A stretch of 64,000 nt of DNA from TMP-24 sp041397305 (lineage in GTDB: Bacteria > Pseudomonadota > Alphaproteobacteria > Rhodobacterales > Rhodobacteraceae): NCBI GenBank assembly GCA_041397305.1, contig JAWKWX010000007.1, forward strand, positions 62,001 through 126,000. Reading direction: 5' to 3'. The stretch's first letter is position 1; each line of letters begins with the position of its first letter. Shown one piece after another: positions 28,201-37,810 of this stretch. A program made the position numbers and the translations under genes. The notes beneath the pieces were generated by a model, which saw nothing but the letters and a program-made list of their open reading frames with translations, did no database searches and was not told where the DNA came from.

Positions 28201-28226
28201 CAACCCCGGAATCCCGAATGGGGTTG
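28201..28226 (+). other. Leader hairpin upstream of the Liv-type operon
   Basis: CAACCCC and GGGGTTG form a 7-bp stem with a 12-base loop about 95 bases before the first gene. It could be an mRNA leader structure; no riboswitch class is recognised. Confidence 0.3.
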
Positions 28227-28320
28227 CGGAGGGGGGACGGCTCGCGCAGGCTTTGGAAAGAGTGCGGCGCCCCTTGCAGACCGGGTGCAGACCGCCCGAC
28301 GGATGACAAGGGAGGACGCG

Positions 28321-29454
28321 ATGAAACTGGGACGATTTCTCATGACGGCGGCATTTGCGGCGATGGCCGGGGCTGCCGGTGCCGAAGTGAAGGTGGGCAT
28401 GATCACCACGCTTTCGGGCGGCGGTGCGGGGCTTGGCATCGATGTGCGCGACGGATTCCTTCTGGCGATCCAGCAGTCGGGACGGTCGGATATCGAGCTG
28501 GTGGTCGAGGATGACCAGCAAAAGCCCGAGATCGCGGTGCAACTGGCCGACAAGATGGTCCAGTCCGATCATGTCGATCTGATGACCGGCATCATCTGGT
28601 CGAACCTCGCCATGGCTGTCGTGCCCTCGGTGACGGCGCAGGAGATGTTCTATCTCTCTCCCAATGCCGGACCTTCCGCGCTGGCGGGCGCGGGTTGCAG
28701 CAAGTTCTATTTCAACGTCGCCTGGCAGAATGATGCCTTGCACGAGGCGGCAGGCGCCTACGCCAATGGCGCGGGCTATGCCAACGCCTTCATCCTCGCG
28801 CCGAACTATCCGGCCGGGAAGGACGCGCTGACCGGGTTCAAGCGGACCTTCACCGGCAAGCTGGCAGGTGAAATCTATACCGAGCTTGGCCAGACCGACT
28901 ATGCCGCCGAGATCGCCCAGATCCGGGCCTCGGGCGCGGATTCGGTCTATTTCTTCCTGCCCGGCGGCATGGGGATTTCTTTCCTCAAGCAATATGCCGA
29001 CAGCGGCGTCGGCCTGCCGCTTGTGGGCCCTGCCTTCTCGTTCGATCAGAACATCCTGCAGGCGGTAGGCGATGCGGCACTTGGCGTCGTGAACACCAGC
29101 CAATGGTCGAAAGACCTCGACAACGACGCCAACAAGGCCTTCGTCGCGAGCTTCCAGGAGGCGTACGGGCGGCTGCCATCTCTGTATGCCAGCCAGGGGT
29201 TCGATACGGCGAACCTGATGCTGTCCGCGCTCGCCAAGGCCGAACCGTCGGACAAGGCCGCCTTCCAGGCCGCGCTCGAGGCCGCCGATTTCGCCAGCAC
29301 GCGCGGCAAGTTCGCCTTCGGGCCGAACCACCATCCGGTGCAGGACATCTATGCCCGCAGGGTGGTGAAGGAAGGCGACATCTACACCAACGAAACGGTC
29401 GGCACGGTCCTGACCGATCACGGCGACGCCTATGCCGCCGACTGCAAGATGTAA
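28321..29454 (+). CDS. Branched-chain-type ABC transporter substrate-binding protein
   Basis: 377 residues, with signal peptide FLMTAAFAAMAGAAGA and mature start EVKVGMITTLSGGGAGLGIDVRDGFLLAIQQSG, the usual opening of the LivK-like periplasmic-binding family 6. The fold continues with LVVEDDQQKPEIAVQLADKMVQSDHVDLMTG and DSVYFFLPGGMGISFLKQYADSG. It starts at an ATG behind GGGAGG. The PcaF-like thiolase at the operon end suggests an aromatic or dicarboxylic substrate, not an amino acid (inference). Confidence 0.93.
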   Translation: MKLGRFLMTAAFAAMAGAAGAEVKVGMITTLSGGGAGLGIDVRDGFLLAIQQSGRSDIELVVEDDQQKPEIAVQLADKMVQSDHVDLMTGIIWSNLAMAVVPSVTAQEMFYLSPNAGPSALAGAGCSKFYFNVAWQNDALHEAAGAYANGAGYANAFILAPNYPAGKDALTGFKRTFTGKLAGEIYTELGQTDYAAEIAQIRASGADSVYFFLPGGMGISFLKQYADSGVGLPLVGPAFSFDQNILQAVGDAALGVVNTSQWSKDLDNDANKAFVASFQEAYGRLPSLYASQGFDTANLMLSALAKAEPSDKAAFQAALEAADFASTRGKFAFGPNHHPVQDIYARRVVKEGDIYTNETVGTVLTDHGDAYAADCKM

Positions 29455-29493
29455 GCTGGCGGCCGGCCCTCTTGCGGGGGTCGGCGCTGCCGG

Positions 29494-30423
29494 ATGCCGA
29501 TGATGAGCTTTGTCCTTCTCGCAGAGCAGGTTCTGAACGGGCTGCAGTTCGGCGTGATGCTGTTTCTGATGGCCGCCGGCCTGACGCTGATCTTCGGGGT
29601 CATGGGGCTGATCAACCTCGCTCATGGCTCGCTCTACATGCTCGGCGCCTTCGCGGCGGCGAGCGTGGCGGCGGCGACCGGGTCGTTCCTGCTCGCGCTG
29701 CTCGCGGCGCTGGTGGCGGCCGCGCTTGCCGGTGCGGTCGTCGAGATGGCGATCATCCGTCGCCTCTACGACCGCGACCATCTCGACCAGGTACTGGCGA
29801 CCTTCGCGCTGATACTCATTTTCTCGGAAGGCACGCGCTGGGCTTTCGGCTCCTTCCCGCTCTACCTCGACATTCCGCCCGCTCTGGCTGGGCCGGTCAG
29901 GCTGCCGGGCGGCATCGACTATCCGCTATACCGTCTGGCCCTGATCGGCGCGGGGCTGTTGATCGCGCTCGGGCTCGACCTGATGATCAACCACACGCGG
30001 ATCGGCATCCGCATCCGCGCAGGCGAGAATGACCGTGAAATGACGGCAGCACTTGGTATCGACATATCAAGGCTTTACACACTGATCTTCGCGCTGGGTG
30101 CCGCGCTTGCGGGCCTCGCGGGCGCGCTTGTGGGGGCGATCCAGTCCGTGCAGGTCGGCATGGGCGAGCCGGTCCTGATTCTCGCTTTCGTGGTGATCGT
30201 GATCGGCGGCATCGGCTCGATCCGCGGTGCCTTTCTTGGCGCCTTGCTCGTCGGGCTCACCGACACGCTCGGCGGCATTTTCCTGCCCGAGGCGCTGAAG
30301 CTGGTGACCGATCCGGCGAGCGCCAAGGCGGTTGGCGCCTCTCTCGCCTCGATGGCGATCTATATCCTGATGGGCGCGATCCTGATCTGGCGGCCGACCG
30401 GCCTGTTCGGGAGCCGGGCATGA
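29494..30423 (+). CDS. Branched-chain-type ABC transporter permease (LivH)
   Basis: 309 residues with about eight membrane helices. It opens LLAEQVLNGLQFGVMLFLMAAGLTLIFGVMGLINLAHGSLYMLGAF, which is diagnostic for LivH. The cytoplasmic coupling loop lies around TRIGIRIRAGENDREMTAALGI. Three ATG codons are close together (29494, 29500, 29503); the first is given. It overlaps livM by 4 bases. Confidence 0.94.
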   Translation: MPMMSFVLLAEQVLNGLQFGVMLFLMAAGLTLIFGVMGLINLAHGSLYMLGAFAAASVAAATGSFLLALLAALVAAALAGAVVEMAIIRRLYDRDHLDQVLATFALILIFSEGTRWAFGSFPLYLDIPPALAGPVRLPGGIDYPLYRLALIGAGLLIALGLDLMINHTRIGIRIRAGENDREMTAALGIDISRLYTLIFALGAALAGLAGALVGAIQSVQVGMGEPVLILAFVVIVIGGIGSIRGAFLGALLVGLTDTLGGIFLPEALKLVTDPASAKAVGASLASMAIYILMGAILIWRPTGLFGSRA

Positions 30424-31400
30424 GCCGCGAGGGTCTGGTCAATCTGGCGGTCGTCCTCTCCGTCGTCCTCCTGCCGTTTGCGGCGCATGTGATGGGCGAG
30501 ACCTATTGGGTGACACTTGCCACACGTGCCGCCATACTGGCGCTCGCGGGCGTCGGGCTGAATATTGCGCTGGGGCAGGGCGGTCTGGTCAGCCTCGGGC
30601 ATGCGGTCTTTTTCGGGATCGGTGGCTATTCGATGGGCATCCTCGCCTATCATGCCCAGACCTACACGCCGCTTGTCGAAAGCCTCGGCCTGCCGGGGAC
30701 GAACCTCATGCCGCTGATCTGGCTCGTGGCTGCCACTATCGCCGCGCTTGCCGCCCTTCTGATCGGGGCGCTGTCGCTGCGAACCTCGGGCGTCTATTTC
30801 ATCATGATCACGCTTGCCTTCGGCCAGATGTTCTATTTCTTCGCCCTCTCCTGGCCGACCTATGGTGGCGAGGACGGGCTGTCGATCTATGTGCGGAACC
30901 GCTTTCCCGGGATGAACACGCTCGTGCCGATCCAGTTCTACTGGATCGTCGTTGCGGTTCTGCTTCTTGCTCTGTTGTTCAGCGACCGGCTGGAGCGCTC
31001 GTCCTTCGGGCTCGCGCTCGCAGCCGCGCGGCAGGTGCCCGCGCGGGTTGAGGCGGTCGGGCTTGATCCGCAGCGGCTGAAACTGGTGGCCTTCGTCCTG
31101 TCGGCGGCCGTCACCGGCCTGGCCGGGGCGCTTTTCGCCGATCTCAACCGCTTCGTCAGCCCGACGATGTTCAGCTGGCATACCAGCGGCGAGATCATGG
31201 TCTTCGTCATCATCGGTGGTGTCGGGCGGCTGATGGGGCCGGTCGTGGGGGCGGTGGTCTTCGTATTGCTTGAGTATCTGCTGGGGGGCATCAGCGAATA
31301 CTGGCAGATCGCGTTCGGCATCCTCCTCCTTCTGATCGTCCTTTTCGCCCGGGGCGGCCTGATCGGCCTGATCGCGGGACGGGGGAAGGCGCATGGCTGA
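30420..31400 (+). CDS. Branched-chain-type ABC transporter permease (LivM)
   Basis: 326 residues, about nine membrane helices. ALAGVGLNIALGQGGLVSLGHAVFFGIGGYSMGIL and SLRTSGVYFIMITLAFGQMFYFFALSW are typical of LivM permeases. The ATP-binding-protein contact is near ARVEAVGLDPQRLKLVAFVLSAAVTGLAGALFA. Coupled to livH by ATGA and overlapping livG by 8 bases. Confidence 0.94.
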   Translation: MSREGLVNLAVVLSVVLLPFAAHVMGETYWVTLATRAAILALAGVGLNIALGQGGLVSLGHAVFFGIGGYSMGILAYHAQTYTPLVESLGLPGTNLMPLIWLVAATIAALAALLIGALSLRTSGVYFIMITLAFGQMFYFFALSWPTYGGEDGLSIYVRNRFPGMNTLVPIQFYWIVVAVLLLALLFSDRLERSSFGLALAAARQVPARVEAVGLDPQRLKLVAFVLSAAVTGLAGALFADLNRFVSPTMFSWHTSGEIMVFVIIGGVGRLMGPVVGAVVFVLLEYLLGGISEYWQIAFGILLLLIVLFARGGLIGLIAGRGKAHG

Positions 31401-32142
31401 GGCGGTCCTTCAAACCACCGGCCTGACAAAGTCCTTCGGCGCGCTCAGGGCGAGCGAAGATGTGTCGATCGATCTCCGCCCCGGCGAGATCCATGCGATC
31501 ATCGGCCCGAACGGCGCGGGCAAGTCGACACTCATCGCCCAGATTTGCGGGGCTCTGCGGCCGGACAGCGGCATGGTCCGCTTCGCAGGGGCCGATGTGA
31601 CGGCGCTTTCCGTCCGCGCCCGCGCCCGGCGGGGCTTGGCGCGCACCTTCCAGATTTCGGCGCTGGCGATGGACCATACCGTACTGCAGAATGTGATGCT
31701 CGGCGCTCTCGGTGCACGGGGGCGACCCTGGCATTTCTTCGCGCCGGTCCTGTCCGACCGGGGCCTTCGCGACGTGGCGGAAATGGCGCTGGAGCGGGTC
31801 GGGCTCTCCGACCGGATCGCGACCCGCACCGCCGAACTCAGCCACGGCCAGCGCCGCCAGCTGGAGGTCGCGGTGGCGCTGACCCTTCGCCCGCGCGCCT
31901 TCGTGATGGACGAACCGATGGCAGGCCTCGGTGCCGGCGGATCGAAGCGGCTGACCGGATTTCTGGATGGTTTGCGCGAGGAGGCGCCGATCCTTCTGGT
32001 GGAGCATGACATGGACGCGGTCTTCGCGCTTGCCGACCGGATCAGCGTTCTCGTCTACGGCAAGGTCATCGCCACCGGAACGGTCGCGGACATCCGCCAG
32101 AGCGACGCGGTGCGCGAAGCCTATCTGGGGGAAGAGGCATGA
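31393..32142 (+). CDS. Branched-chain-type ABC transporter ATP-binding protein (LivG)
   Basis: 249 residues. Walker A GPNGAGKST near residue 37; signature ELSHGQRRQLEVAVAL, Walker B AFVMDEPMAGLGAGG and LLVEHDMDAVFALADRISVL. The SHGQ form of the signature is usual for LivG. Overlaps both neighbours. Confidence 0.95.
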   Translation: MAEAVLQTTGLTKSFGALRASEDVSIDLRPGEIHAIIGPNGAGKSTLIAQICGALRPDSGMVRFAGADVTALSVRARARRGLARTFQISALAMDHTVLQNVMLGALGARGRPWHFFAPVLSDRGLRDVAEMALERVGLSDRIATRTAELSHGQRRQLEVAVALTLRPRAFVMDEPMAGLGAGGSKRLTGFLDGLREEAPILLVEHDMDAVFALADRISVLVYGKVIATGTVADIRQSDAVREAYLGEEA

Positions 32143-32825
32143 CGCTTTTGTCGCTAGCCTCGGTCACGGCCTCCTATGGTGCGAGCCAGGCGCTGTTCGG
32201 TGTCGATCTCGACATCGCCGGGGGCGAGGTGGTCGCGCTTCTCGGCCGGAACGGCATGGGCAAGACCACGACGGTCAAGGCGATCTGCCGGATGATCCCG
32301 GCCTCGGGGGCCATCCACTTCGCCGGGCAGGATCTGGCGCGGCTGCCAAGCCATCGGGTGGCGGGACTCGGGATCGGGCTGGTACCGGAAGGGCGGCGTT
32401 GTTTCCGCGACCTGACGGTTGCCGAGAACCTGATCTGCGCGGCGCGGCCAGGCGAGTGGAGCCAAGCGCAGGTGGAGATCCTGTTTCCCCGGCTCGCCGA
32501 ACGAAGCGGCCAGCGCGCCGGTACGCTCTCGGGCGGCGAACAGCAGATGCTGGCCATTGGTCGCGCGCTGATGACCAACCCGCGGCTTCTGATCCTTGAC
32601 GAGGCGACGGAAGGCCTGGCGCCGGTCATCCGGCAGGAGATCTGGGCTGCCATCGGGCGGCTGAAATCCGTATCCGGGCTTGCTATCCTCGTCATCGACA
32701 AGACGTTGAAGGAATTGAAGACCGTGGCCGACCGCGCCGTGGTGCTGGAGCGGGGGCGCACGGTCTGGACAGGCGCCATGGGCGCGCTGACGCCCGAGAT
32801 CAGCACGCGCTATGTTGGGGTATGA
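32139..32825 (+). CDS. Branched-chain-type ABC transporter ATP-binding protein (LivF)
   Basis: 228 residues. Walker A GRNGMGKTTTVKAI, signature LSGGEQQMLAIGRALM, Walker B LLILDEATEGLAPVI. The switch position that is normally His reads IDKTLKE: LivF proteins usually have VEQ here, so the D-K variation is slightly unusual. Completes the five-component importer. Confidence 0.94.
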   Translation: MTLLSLASVTASYGASQALFGVDLDIAGGEVVALLGRNGMGKTTTVKAICRMIPASGAIHFAGQDLARLPSHRVAGLGIGLVPEGRRCFRDLTVAENLICAARPGEWSQAQVEILFPRLAERSGQRAGTLSGGEQQMLAIGRALMTNPRLLILDEATEGLAPVIRQEIWAAIGRLKSVSGLAILVIDKTLKELKTVADRAVVLERGRTVWTGAMGALTPEISTRYVGV

Positions 32826-32835
32826 GGAGCGGGGC

Positions 32836-34038
32836 ATGGATTGTTTCATCTGCGATTTCGTACGGACACCAATCGGACGCTATGGTGGCGTGCTGTCGGC
32901 CGTCCGGACGGACGATCTGGCGGCCCTGACCCTGCGCGCGCTGCTTGAGCGCAATCCGTCGCTTGGGCCGGAGGCGGTAGACGAGGTCGTCCTTGGCTGC
33001 GCCAATCAGGCGGGCGAGGACAATCGCAACGTCGCACGCATCGCGTCGCTCTTGGCCGGGTGCGGCCCGGAGGTGCCCGCCTACACCGTGAACCGTCTCT
33101 GCGCCTCGGGGCTGGATGCGGTGATCGCCGGGGCGCGCTCGATCCGGCTCGGCGAGAAGGGGCTGGTGATCGCGGGCGGGGTGGAGGGCATGAGCCGCGC
33201 GCCCTTCGTGATGCCCAAGGCGGCCGCAGCCTTCAGCCGCCAGGCGGAAGTGCATGACACGACGATCGGCTGGCGCTTTGTCAATCCCCGCATGGCCGCG
33301 GAGTACGGCGTGGACTCCATGCCGGAGACTGCCGACAATCTGGCAGCGGACTTCGCTATCGCGCGTGCGGATCAGGATGCTTTCGCGCTACGTTCGCAGG
33401 AAAGGTTCGCGGCGGCAGACGCCGCCGGATTCTATGCGGGCGAAAGGCTTTCGGTCGATCTGCCGGGCCGGAAGGGGATAGCCACTACCGTCCACCGCGA
33501 CGAACATCCCCGGCCCGAGACGACTTTGGACGGTCTGGCACGCCTGAAGGGTATCAATGGTCCGGAGAAAAGCGTGACCGCAGGCAACGCCTCCGGCGTG
33601 AATGATGGCGCTGCGGCGATGATCCTCGCTTCAGGCGAACAGGCAGAGCGCTTCGGGCTTTCGCCCCGCGCCCGGGTGCTGGCGGCGGCCTCGGTGGGCG
33701 TGCCGCCCCGCATCATGGGCATCGGCCCGGTCGAGGCCAGCCGCCGGGCGCTGGCGCTTGCGGGGATCGGGCTTGCCGATGTCGACCTCATCGAGATCAA
33801 CGAGGCCTTCGCGGTTCAGGTCCTGGCCTGCCTGCGCGGCCTTGGCCTTGCCGACGACGATCCGCGCGTGAACCCGAACGGCGGGGCAATCGCGATGGGT
33901 CATCCCCTGGGGATGAGCGGCGCGCGCCTTGCCGGAACCGCGGCGCGGGAGCTCGATCGCCGCGGCGGGCGCCATGCGCTGGTCACGCTCTGCGTCGGCG
34001 TTGGCCAGGGTGTGGCGATGGTGATCGGCCGCCCCTGA
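32836..34038 (+). CDS. Thiolase, 3-oxoadipyl-CoA thiolase (PcaF)-like
   Basis: 400 residues. Nucleophile Cys89 in VNRLCASGLDAV; catalytic His in NPNGGAIAMGHPLGMSGARL and second Cys in LVTLCVGVGQG. The stretches VLGCANQAGEDNRNVARIA, DTTIGWRFVNPRMAAEYGVDSMPETADN and KSVTAGNASGVNDGAAAMILAS match PcaF/PaaJ thiolases much better than biosynthetic PhaA. PcaF cleaves 3-oxoadipyl-CoA to succinyl-CoA and acetyl-CoA in aromatic degradation. It sits 10 bases after livF, so import and final cleavage may be linked. No other beta-ketoadipate gene is in the window. Confidence 0.85.
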   Translation: MDCFICDFVRTPIGRYGGVLSAVRTDDLAALTLRALLERNPSLGPEAVDEVVLGCANQAGEDNRNVARIASLLAGCGPEVPAYTVNRLCASGLDAVIAGARSIRLGEKGLVIAGGVEGMSRAPFVMPKAAAAFSRQAEVHDTTIGWRFVNPRMAAEYGVDSMPETADNLAADFAIARADQDAFALRSQERFAAADAAGFYAGERLSVDLPGRKGIATTVHRDEHPRPETTLDGLARLKGINGPEKSVTAGNASGVNDGAAAMILASGEQAERFGLSPRARVLAAASVGVPPRIMGIGPVEASRRALALAGIGLADVDLIEINEAFAVQVLACLRGLGLADDDPRVNPNGGAIAMGHPLGMSGARLAGTAARELDRRGGRHALVTLCVGVGQGVAMVIGRP

Positions 34039-34062
34039 AACCGGGGCAGCCGCACGTGACGT

Positions 34063-37000
34063 TCAGTCGGCGAATTCGATCAGCAGGTCCTTCGCGTCGA
34101 TCTGGCCGCCCGCCGCCACATGGACCGCACGTACGAGCCCCGCGCGTTCGGCATGAATGCCGGTTTCCATCTTCATCGCCTCGATGGTCAAAAGCAGGTC
34201 GCCCGCCGCCACCTTCTGCCCGGCGGCAACCGAAAGGCTTGCCACCACGCCGGGCATCGGCGCGCCGATATGGAGCGGATTGCCCTCTTGCGCTTTCGGG
34301 CGGCTCGCGGTCTTGGCCTTCACCGCCCGGTTCGGCACGCGGATGACGCGCGGCTGGCCGTTCAGTTCGAAGAAAACCTTGGCCTCGCCGGTATCGTCGG
34401 TTTCGCCCACCGCCTGCAGGCGGATTTCCAGCGTCTTGCCCGGGTCGATCTCGACCGAGATCTCCTCGCCCGGCTGCATGCCATAGAAGAAGGTCGGTGT
34501 CGGCAGCGTGCGTACCGGCCCGTACTGGCGGTGGCGGCCCATGTAATCGAGGAAGACCTTGGGATACATGAGGTAGCCGTTCAGGTCTTCGTCATCGACC
34601 TGGAACCCCTCGAGATCGGCCGAAAGCTTGTTGCGGACCGCTTCGAGTTCCACGGGCGGCATGTTCTTGCCCGGTCGTTCGGTCGAGGGTTTTTCGCCCT
34701 TGAGCACTTTTCTGACAATCCCCTCCGGCCAGCCGCCCGGAGGCTGGCCGAGATTGCCCTTCAGCATGTCGGCAACCGACTCCGGGAAGGCGACATCGAC
34801 GGCCGGATCCTCGACCTGCGCCCGCGTGAGGTTTTGCGCCACCATCATCAGCGCCATGTCGCCCACGACCTTCGATGACGGCGTCACCTTCACGATATCG
34901 CCGAACATCTGGTTGGCGTCGGCATAGGCCTGCGCCACCTCGTGCCAGCGCTCTTCAAGCCCCAGCGAACGTGCCTGCGCCTTGAGGTTGGTGAACTGGC
35001 CGCCGGGCATTTCGTGCAGATAGACCTCAGATGCCGGCGCCTCGAGCCCGGATTCGAAGGCCCGGTACTGATGGCGGACCGCTTCCCAATAGTTGGAGAT
35101 CCGGCGAATCTCTCTGATATCCAGCCCGGTATCGCGCTCGGTATGGGCCAGCGCCTCGACGATGGAACCCAGGCAGGGCTGGGATGTGCCGCCCGAGAAG
35201 GCGTCCATCGCCGCATCGACGGCATCGACGCCGGCATCGGCGGCGGCAAGGACCGTCGCCCCGGCGATGCCCGACGTGTCGTGCGTGTGGAAATGGATCG
35301 GCAGGCCGACCTCTTCCTTCAGCGCCTTGATCAGCAAGCGGGCGGCGGCGGGCTTCAAGAGACCCGCCATGTCCTTCAGGCCGAGGACATGCGCGCCCGC
35401 CGCCTTCAGCGCCTTGCCCATGGTGACATAGTAGTTCAGGTCATACTTGGCCCGGTCGGGGTTCAGGATGTCGCCGGTATAGCAGATCGTGCCTTCACAG
35501 ACCTTTTCCTGTTCGATGACCGCGTCCATCGCGACGCGCATGTTCTCGACCCAGTTGAGGGAATCGAACACACGGAATACGTCGATGCCGGTTTCTGCCG
35601 CCTGTTTTACGAAAAAACGAACAACATTGTCGGGATAGTTCGTGTAGCCCACACCGTTCGACGCCCGCAGCAGCATCTGCGTCATCAGGTTCGGCATCGC
35701 CTTGCGCAAGTCACGCAGGCGCTGCCACGGGCATTCCTGCAGGAAGCGGTAGGCGACGTCGAAGGTGGCGCCGCCCCAGCATTCGACGCTGAAAAGACCG
35801 GGAAGCTGCGCGGCATAGGCGGGGGCCACGCGGATCATGTCGATCGAGCGCATGCGGGTCGCCAGAAGCGACTGGTGCCCGTCGCGCATCGTTGTGTCGG
35901 TCATGAGAAGCTTCTTCTGCGAGGCCATCCAGTCCGCGACCGCCTGCGGGCCCTCTTCCTCCAGCAGGGTCCGGGTGCCGGGCAGGGGTGCCACCACGGG
36001 CTTCGGGGCTCGCGGGGCACGCGCCTCCGCCGGGGGCTTTGCCCGACCGGCGGTTTCGGGATGGCCGTTCACGGTGATGTCGGCGATGTAGATCAGGATC
36101 TTCGTCGCCCGGTCGCGCCGCTTCTTGAAGGCGAATAGCCCGGGCGTCGTGTCGATGAACTTGGTCGTCGCCGCGTTCGTGAGGAAGGTCGGGTGGCGCA
36201 GCAGGTTCTCGACGAAGGCGATATTGGTGGCAACGCCCCGGATGCGGAACTCTGCCAGCGCGCGCTTCATCCGGGAAATCGCCTGTTCCGGTGTCTGTGC
36301 CCAGGCCGTCACCTTGACCAGAAGCGAATCGTAGTAGCGCGTGATGACCGCGCCCGAATAGGCGGTGCCGCCGTCAAGCCGGATACCGGCGCCGGTTGCC
36401 GAACGATAGGCAGTGATGCGGCCATAGTCAGGAATGAAATTGTTCAGCGGGTCTTCGGTCGTGACGCGGCACTGGATCGCGTGGCCGTTCAGCCGCACGC
36501 CCTCCTGGCTGGCAACGCCGGTCGCTTCGGCGAGGCTCTTGCCCTCGGCGATCTTGATCTGGGCCTGGACGATGTCGATCCCGGTCACCTGTTCGGTGAC
36601 GGTATGTTCGACCTGGACACGGGGGTTGACCTCGATGAAGTAGAATCGGCCCGAATCCATATCCATCAGGAATTCGACCGTGCCCGCGCATTCGTAATTC
36701 ACATGGGCGCAGATCCGGCGGCCAAGCTCGCATATCTCGGCGCGCTGCTCTTCGGTCAGGTAGGGTGCGGGCGCGCGTTCGACGACCTTCTGGTTGCGGC
36801 GCTGGACGGTGCAGTCACGCTCATAGAGGTGATAGATATTGCCCATCTGGTCGCCGAGGATCTGCACTTCGACATGGCGGGCGCGCAGGATCATCTTTTC
36901 CAGATAGCCTTCGCCATTGCCGAAGGCGGCTTCGGCCTCGCGCCGACCCTCGCGGACCTTGTCGGCCAGCTCCGCCTCGGACTGGATCGGCCGCATGCCG

Positions 37001-37506
37001 CGCCCGCCACCGCCCCACGAGGCCTTGAGCATGAGGGGATAGCCGATTTCGGCCGCCTGCCGCTTGATCTTGGCCATGTCATCGCCCAGGACCTCGGTCG
37101 CCGGGATGACCGGCACGCCGGCGGCGACCGCCACGCGCCGGGCGCTGGCCTTGTCGCCAAGGGCGCGCATCGTCTCGGCCTTCGGGCCGATGAAGGTGAT
37201 GCCGTTTGCGGCGCAAGCCTCGACGAAATCGGGATTTTCGCTGAGAAGCCCATAGCCCGGATGGATCGCGTCCGCCCCGCATTCCCTGGCCACGCGGATG
37301 ATCTCGTCGATCGACAGATAGGCCTGCACCGGCCCAAGACCCTCGCCGATCCGGTAGGCCTCGTCGGCCTTGAACCGGTGAAGCGACAGCTTGTCCTCTT
37401 CCGCATAGACCGCGACGGTGCGTTTCCCAAGCTCGGTCGCGGCGCGCATCACGCGGATGGCGATCTCGCCGCGGTTGGCTACAAGGATCTTGCGGAAATC
37501 GGTCAT
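34063..37506 (-). CDS. pyc: Pyruvate carboxylase
   Basis: 1147 residues, full length. It makes oxaloacetate from pyruvate and bicarbonate with ATP. Domains in order: biotin carboxylase (1-450, starts FRKILVANRGEIAIRVMRAA, ATP-grasp segment KASWGGGGRGMR), carboxyltransferase (about 525-820, TDTTMRDGHQSLLATRMR with ECWGGATFD), the PYC/OADA domain, and a C-terminal biotinyl domain with biotin on Lys1112 in EAMKMETG. The ATG at 37506 has GGAGGGACC upstream. The gene is tail to tail with the thiolase gene and diverges from uvrD. Confidence 0.97.
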   Translation of the reverse strand: MTDFRKILVANRGEIAIRVMRAATELGKRTVAVYAEEDKLSLHRFKADEAYRIGEGLGPVQAYLSIDEIIRVARECGADAIHPGYGLLSENPDFVEACAANGITFIGPKAETMRALGDKASARRVAVAAGVPVIPATEVLGDDMAKIKRQAAEIGYPLMLKASWGGGGRGMRPIQSEAELADKVREGRREAEAAFGNGEGYLEKMILRARHVEVQILGDQMGNIYHLYERDCTVQRRNQKVVERAPAPYLTEEQRAEICELGRRICAHVNYECAGTVEFLMDMDSGRFYFIEVNPRVQVEHTVTEQVTGIDIVQAQIKIAEGKSLAEATGVASQEGVRLNGHAIQCRVTTEDPLNNFIPDYGRITAYRSATGAGIRLDGGTAYSGAVITRYYDSLLVKVTAWAQTPEQAISRMKRALAEFRIRGVATNIAFVENLLRHPTFLTNAATTKFIDTTPGLFAFKKRRDRATKILIYIADITVNGHPETAGRAKPPAEARAPRAPKPVVAPLPGTRTLLEEEGPQAVADWMASQKKLLMTDTTMRDGHQSLLATRMRSIDMIRVAPAYAAQLPGLFSVECWGGATFDVAYRFLQECPWQRLRDLRKAMPNLMTQMLLRASNGVGYTNYPDNVVRFFVKQAAETGIDVFRVFDSLNWVENMRVAMDAVIEQEKVCEGTICYTGDILNPDRAKYDLNYYVTMGKALKAAGAHVLGLKDMAGLLKPAAARLLIKALKEEVGLPIHFHTHDTSGIAGATVLAAADAGVDAVDAAMDAFSGGTSQPCLGSIVEALAHTERDTGLDIREIRRISNYWEAVRHQYRAFESGLEAPASEVYLHEMPGGQFTNLKAQARSLGLEERWHEVAQAYADANQMFGDIVKVTPSSKVVGDMALMMVAQNLTRAQVEDPAVDVAFPESVADMLKGNLGQPPGGWPEGIVRKVLKGEKPSTERPGKNMPPVELEAVRNKLSADLEGFQVDDEDLNGYLMYPKVFLDYMGRHRQYGPVRTLPTPTFFYGMQPGEEISVEIDPGKTLEIRLQAVGETDDTGEAKVFFELNGQPRVIRVPNRAVKAKTASRPKAQEGNPLHIGAPMPGVVASLSVAAGQKVAAGDLLLTIEAMKMETGIHAERAGLVRAVHVAAGGQIDAKDLLIEFAD

Positions 37507-37810
37507 CGGTCCCTCCCTGGTCGCGGCGCGCACTTTAGGCATGCTGCAGCGCAGCGCAAGTGGCGATGTGAGACTAGGTCGGCCCCGGCGAAACGCAGGC
37601 ACGAAACCGGCACTTTGCGCGCGAAAGCGGCGCGTCCCCCGGCAATCCGGCAAGTCGGCCCTGAGATTTGCCCAAACCGGCGGCTTGTCGAACTGCCGCG
37701 CGCGCCCGGCGGCCGGGGAAGATCCAGCAACCCGGCAATAAGTTGAGAAGGTCCGGAACATTGCGCGAACTGTTCTTTAACTTTGCCGCCGGCGCCGTTA
37801 TTGTCTCCGC
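37507..37810. other. 304-base divergent promoter region between pyc and uvrD
   Basis: It contains the SOS box described separately. The pyc-proximal 240 bases are GC-rich and show nothing I can name. Confidence 0.5.
37756..37770 (+). promoter_or_regulatory. LexA (SOS) box upstream of uvrD
   Basis: GAACATTGCGCGAAC is a perfect GAAC-N7-GAAC direct repeat, the LexA site of alphaproteobacteria. It lies 40 bases before the uvrD ATG, a normal operator position. It runs into GAACTGTTC, adding a palindromic arm. Confidence 0.85.

Noticed and set aside
27934..29781. A 615-codon minus-strand frame over the Liv binding protein
   Set aside because: Shadow of the binding protein and the start of livH, crossing the efp terminator and the operon promoter region.
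34031..34047. GCCCC/GGGGC hairpin over the thiolase stop as a terminator
   Set aside because: Only 5 bp, no T run, and it overlaps the stop codon. Too weak to list.
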